This document shows, one piece after another, positions 5,982 through 6,436 of a DNA stretch of 6,436 nucleotides. The position numbers and the translations under genes were made by a program. Positions within the stretch are counted from its first letter, which is position 1. Each line of letters opens with the position of its first letter. The DNA is from Rhizobiaceae bacterium UBA1291 (lineage in GTDB: Bacteria > Pseudomonadota > Alphaproteobacteria > Rhizobiales > Rhizobiaceae). The notes beneath the pieces were generated by a model. It saw only the letters and a list, made by a program, of their open reading frames with translations, was not told the DNA's origin and searched no databases. The stretch spans positions 8,893 to 15,328 of the forward strand of contig DBUL01000037.1 of assembly GCA_002307905.1 (NCBI GenBank), in the 5' to 3' direction.

Positions 5982-6436
5982 ATGAAGATGACGAACACGG
6001 TTATGAAGCCCGCATGGGCAGGCGCGACGTTGCGACTGGATCCGTCGCGGTTTCCGCAACAGGTGACCTACGCCGCACGCGGGGCCTCTGGTGATGTGAC
6101 GATAACCATTGACGAACGTGGTGCCGTGCTGCGCAAGATTCTCGCCTCGAGCGGCCTGCCCCTTTCATTCGCCTTGCCGGCGCGCGCCTTCAAGGGCGTG
6201 GCTGCACGGGCGATCGACCATGGAGACGGGGAAGTGACCGTTACGCTCGAACTGCACCACGAGGATCCGGAGCTCTGCATCCCGCTTCTGGTTGCCCATG
6301 ACCTTTGCGACATCGCCGCCGACTGGCGCGGCTGGTCGGATGCCTTCCGCATTCCCATGCTGATGGTCGAAGCCGACGGCGTCGCACGACCTCTCGAAGA
6401 GCATCTCGGCGAGGTACGGGCCCGCGAGGCGCAGCC
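5982..6436 (+). CDS. DUF6101 family protein (5' part, runs off the window)
   Basis: An open frame of 151 complete codons continues past the window edge without a stop. The protein begins MKMTNTVMKPAWAGATLRLD and contains RFPQQVTYAARG, GLPLSFALPARAFKGVAARA, GEVTVTLELHHEDPELCIPL and LVAHDLCDIAADWRGWSDAF. I recognise these as the conserved body of the DUF6101 family, short proteins of unknown function in Rhizobiales. No signal peptide or membrane helix is visible, so a cytoplasmic location is likely. An in-frame TAA at 5967-5969 limits the start to the ATG at 5982, 5988 or 6003. AAGGG at 5973-5977 lies four bases before the first and ten before the second, so 5988 is a real alternative. The gene is divergent from the DUF1217 gene. 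The family name is from memory; no function can be assigned. Confidence 0.83.
   Translation, partial: MKMTNTVMKPAWAGATLRLDPSRFPQQVTYAARGASGDVTITIDERGAVLRKILASSGLPLSFALPARAFKGVAARAIDHGDGEVTVTLELHHEDPELCIPLLVAHDLCDIAADWRGWSDAFRIPMLMVEADGVARPLEEHLGEVRAREAQ

Overview
The window is high-G+C chromosomal-type DNA from an alphaproteobacterium, most likely a member of the Rhizobiales (Rhizobiaceae-like). This rests on the short ModE-type regulator next to modABC, the multi-repeat DUF1217 protein and the DUF6101 protein, families I associate with this order. The genus cannot be fixed by eye.

Layout, left to right: (1) the 3' end of a plus-strand ModE-type regulator gene (1-239), cut by the window edge; (2) a compact minus-strand molybdate transport operon transcribed modA (2849-2046), modB (2033-1338), modC (1341-256), ending only 16 bp from modE, tail to tail; (3) a 247-bp intergenic region with a perfect 36-bp Mo-box palindrome directly in front of the modA ribosome binding site, and a strong intrinsic terminator belonging to the next gene; (4) a large minus-strand gene (5715-3097) for an 872-residue, cysteine-free DUF1217 repeat protein, probably linked to the flagellum; (5) a 266-bp divergent intergenic region with AT-rich, CtrA-like elements; (6) the 5' part of a plus-strand DUF6101 gene (5982 to the window end).

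Functional picture: ModA captures molybdate in the periplasm, ModB forms the membrane channel and ModC hydrolyses ATP. The product of the modE gene is the obvious candidate to repress the operon through the Mo-box. It appears to consist of the DNA-binding domain only, with no TOBE/Mop molybdate-sensing domain, which matches the single-domain ModE(S) class reported to respond to molybdenum cofactor status rather than to molybdate. The DUF1217 gene is insulated from modABC by its own terminator and need not be functionally related.

The least described item is the DUF1217 protein. It has about five tandem units plus a degenerate sixth, and the second unit appears to be split by a roughly 140-residue insertion that is partly coiled-coil-like. 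There is no sign of a mobile element, CRISPR array, tRNA, rRNA or phage gene. Most of the window is ordinary core-type gene content.
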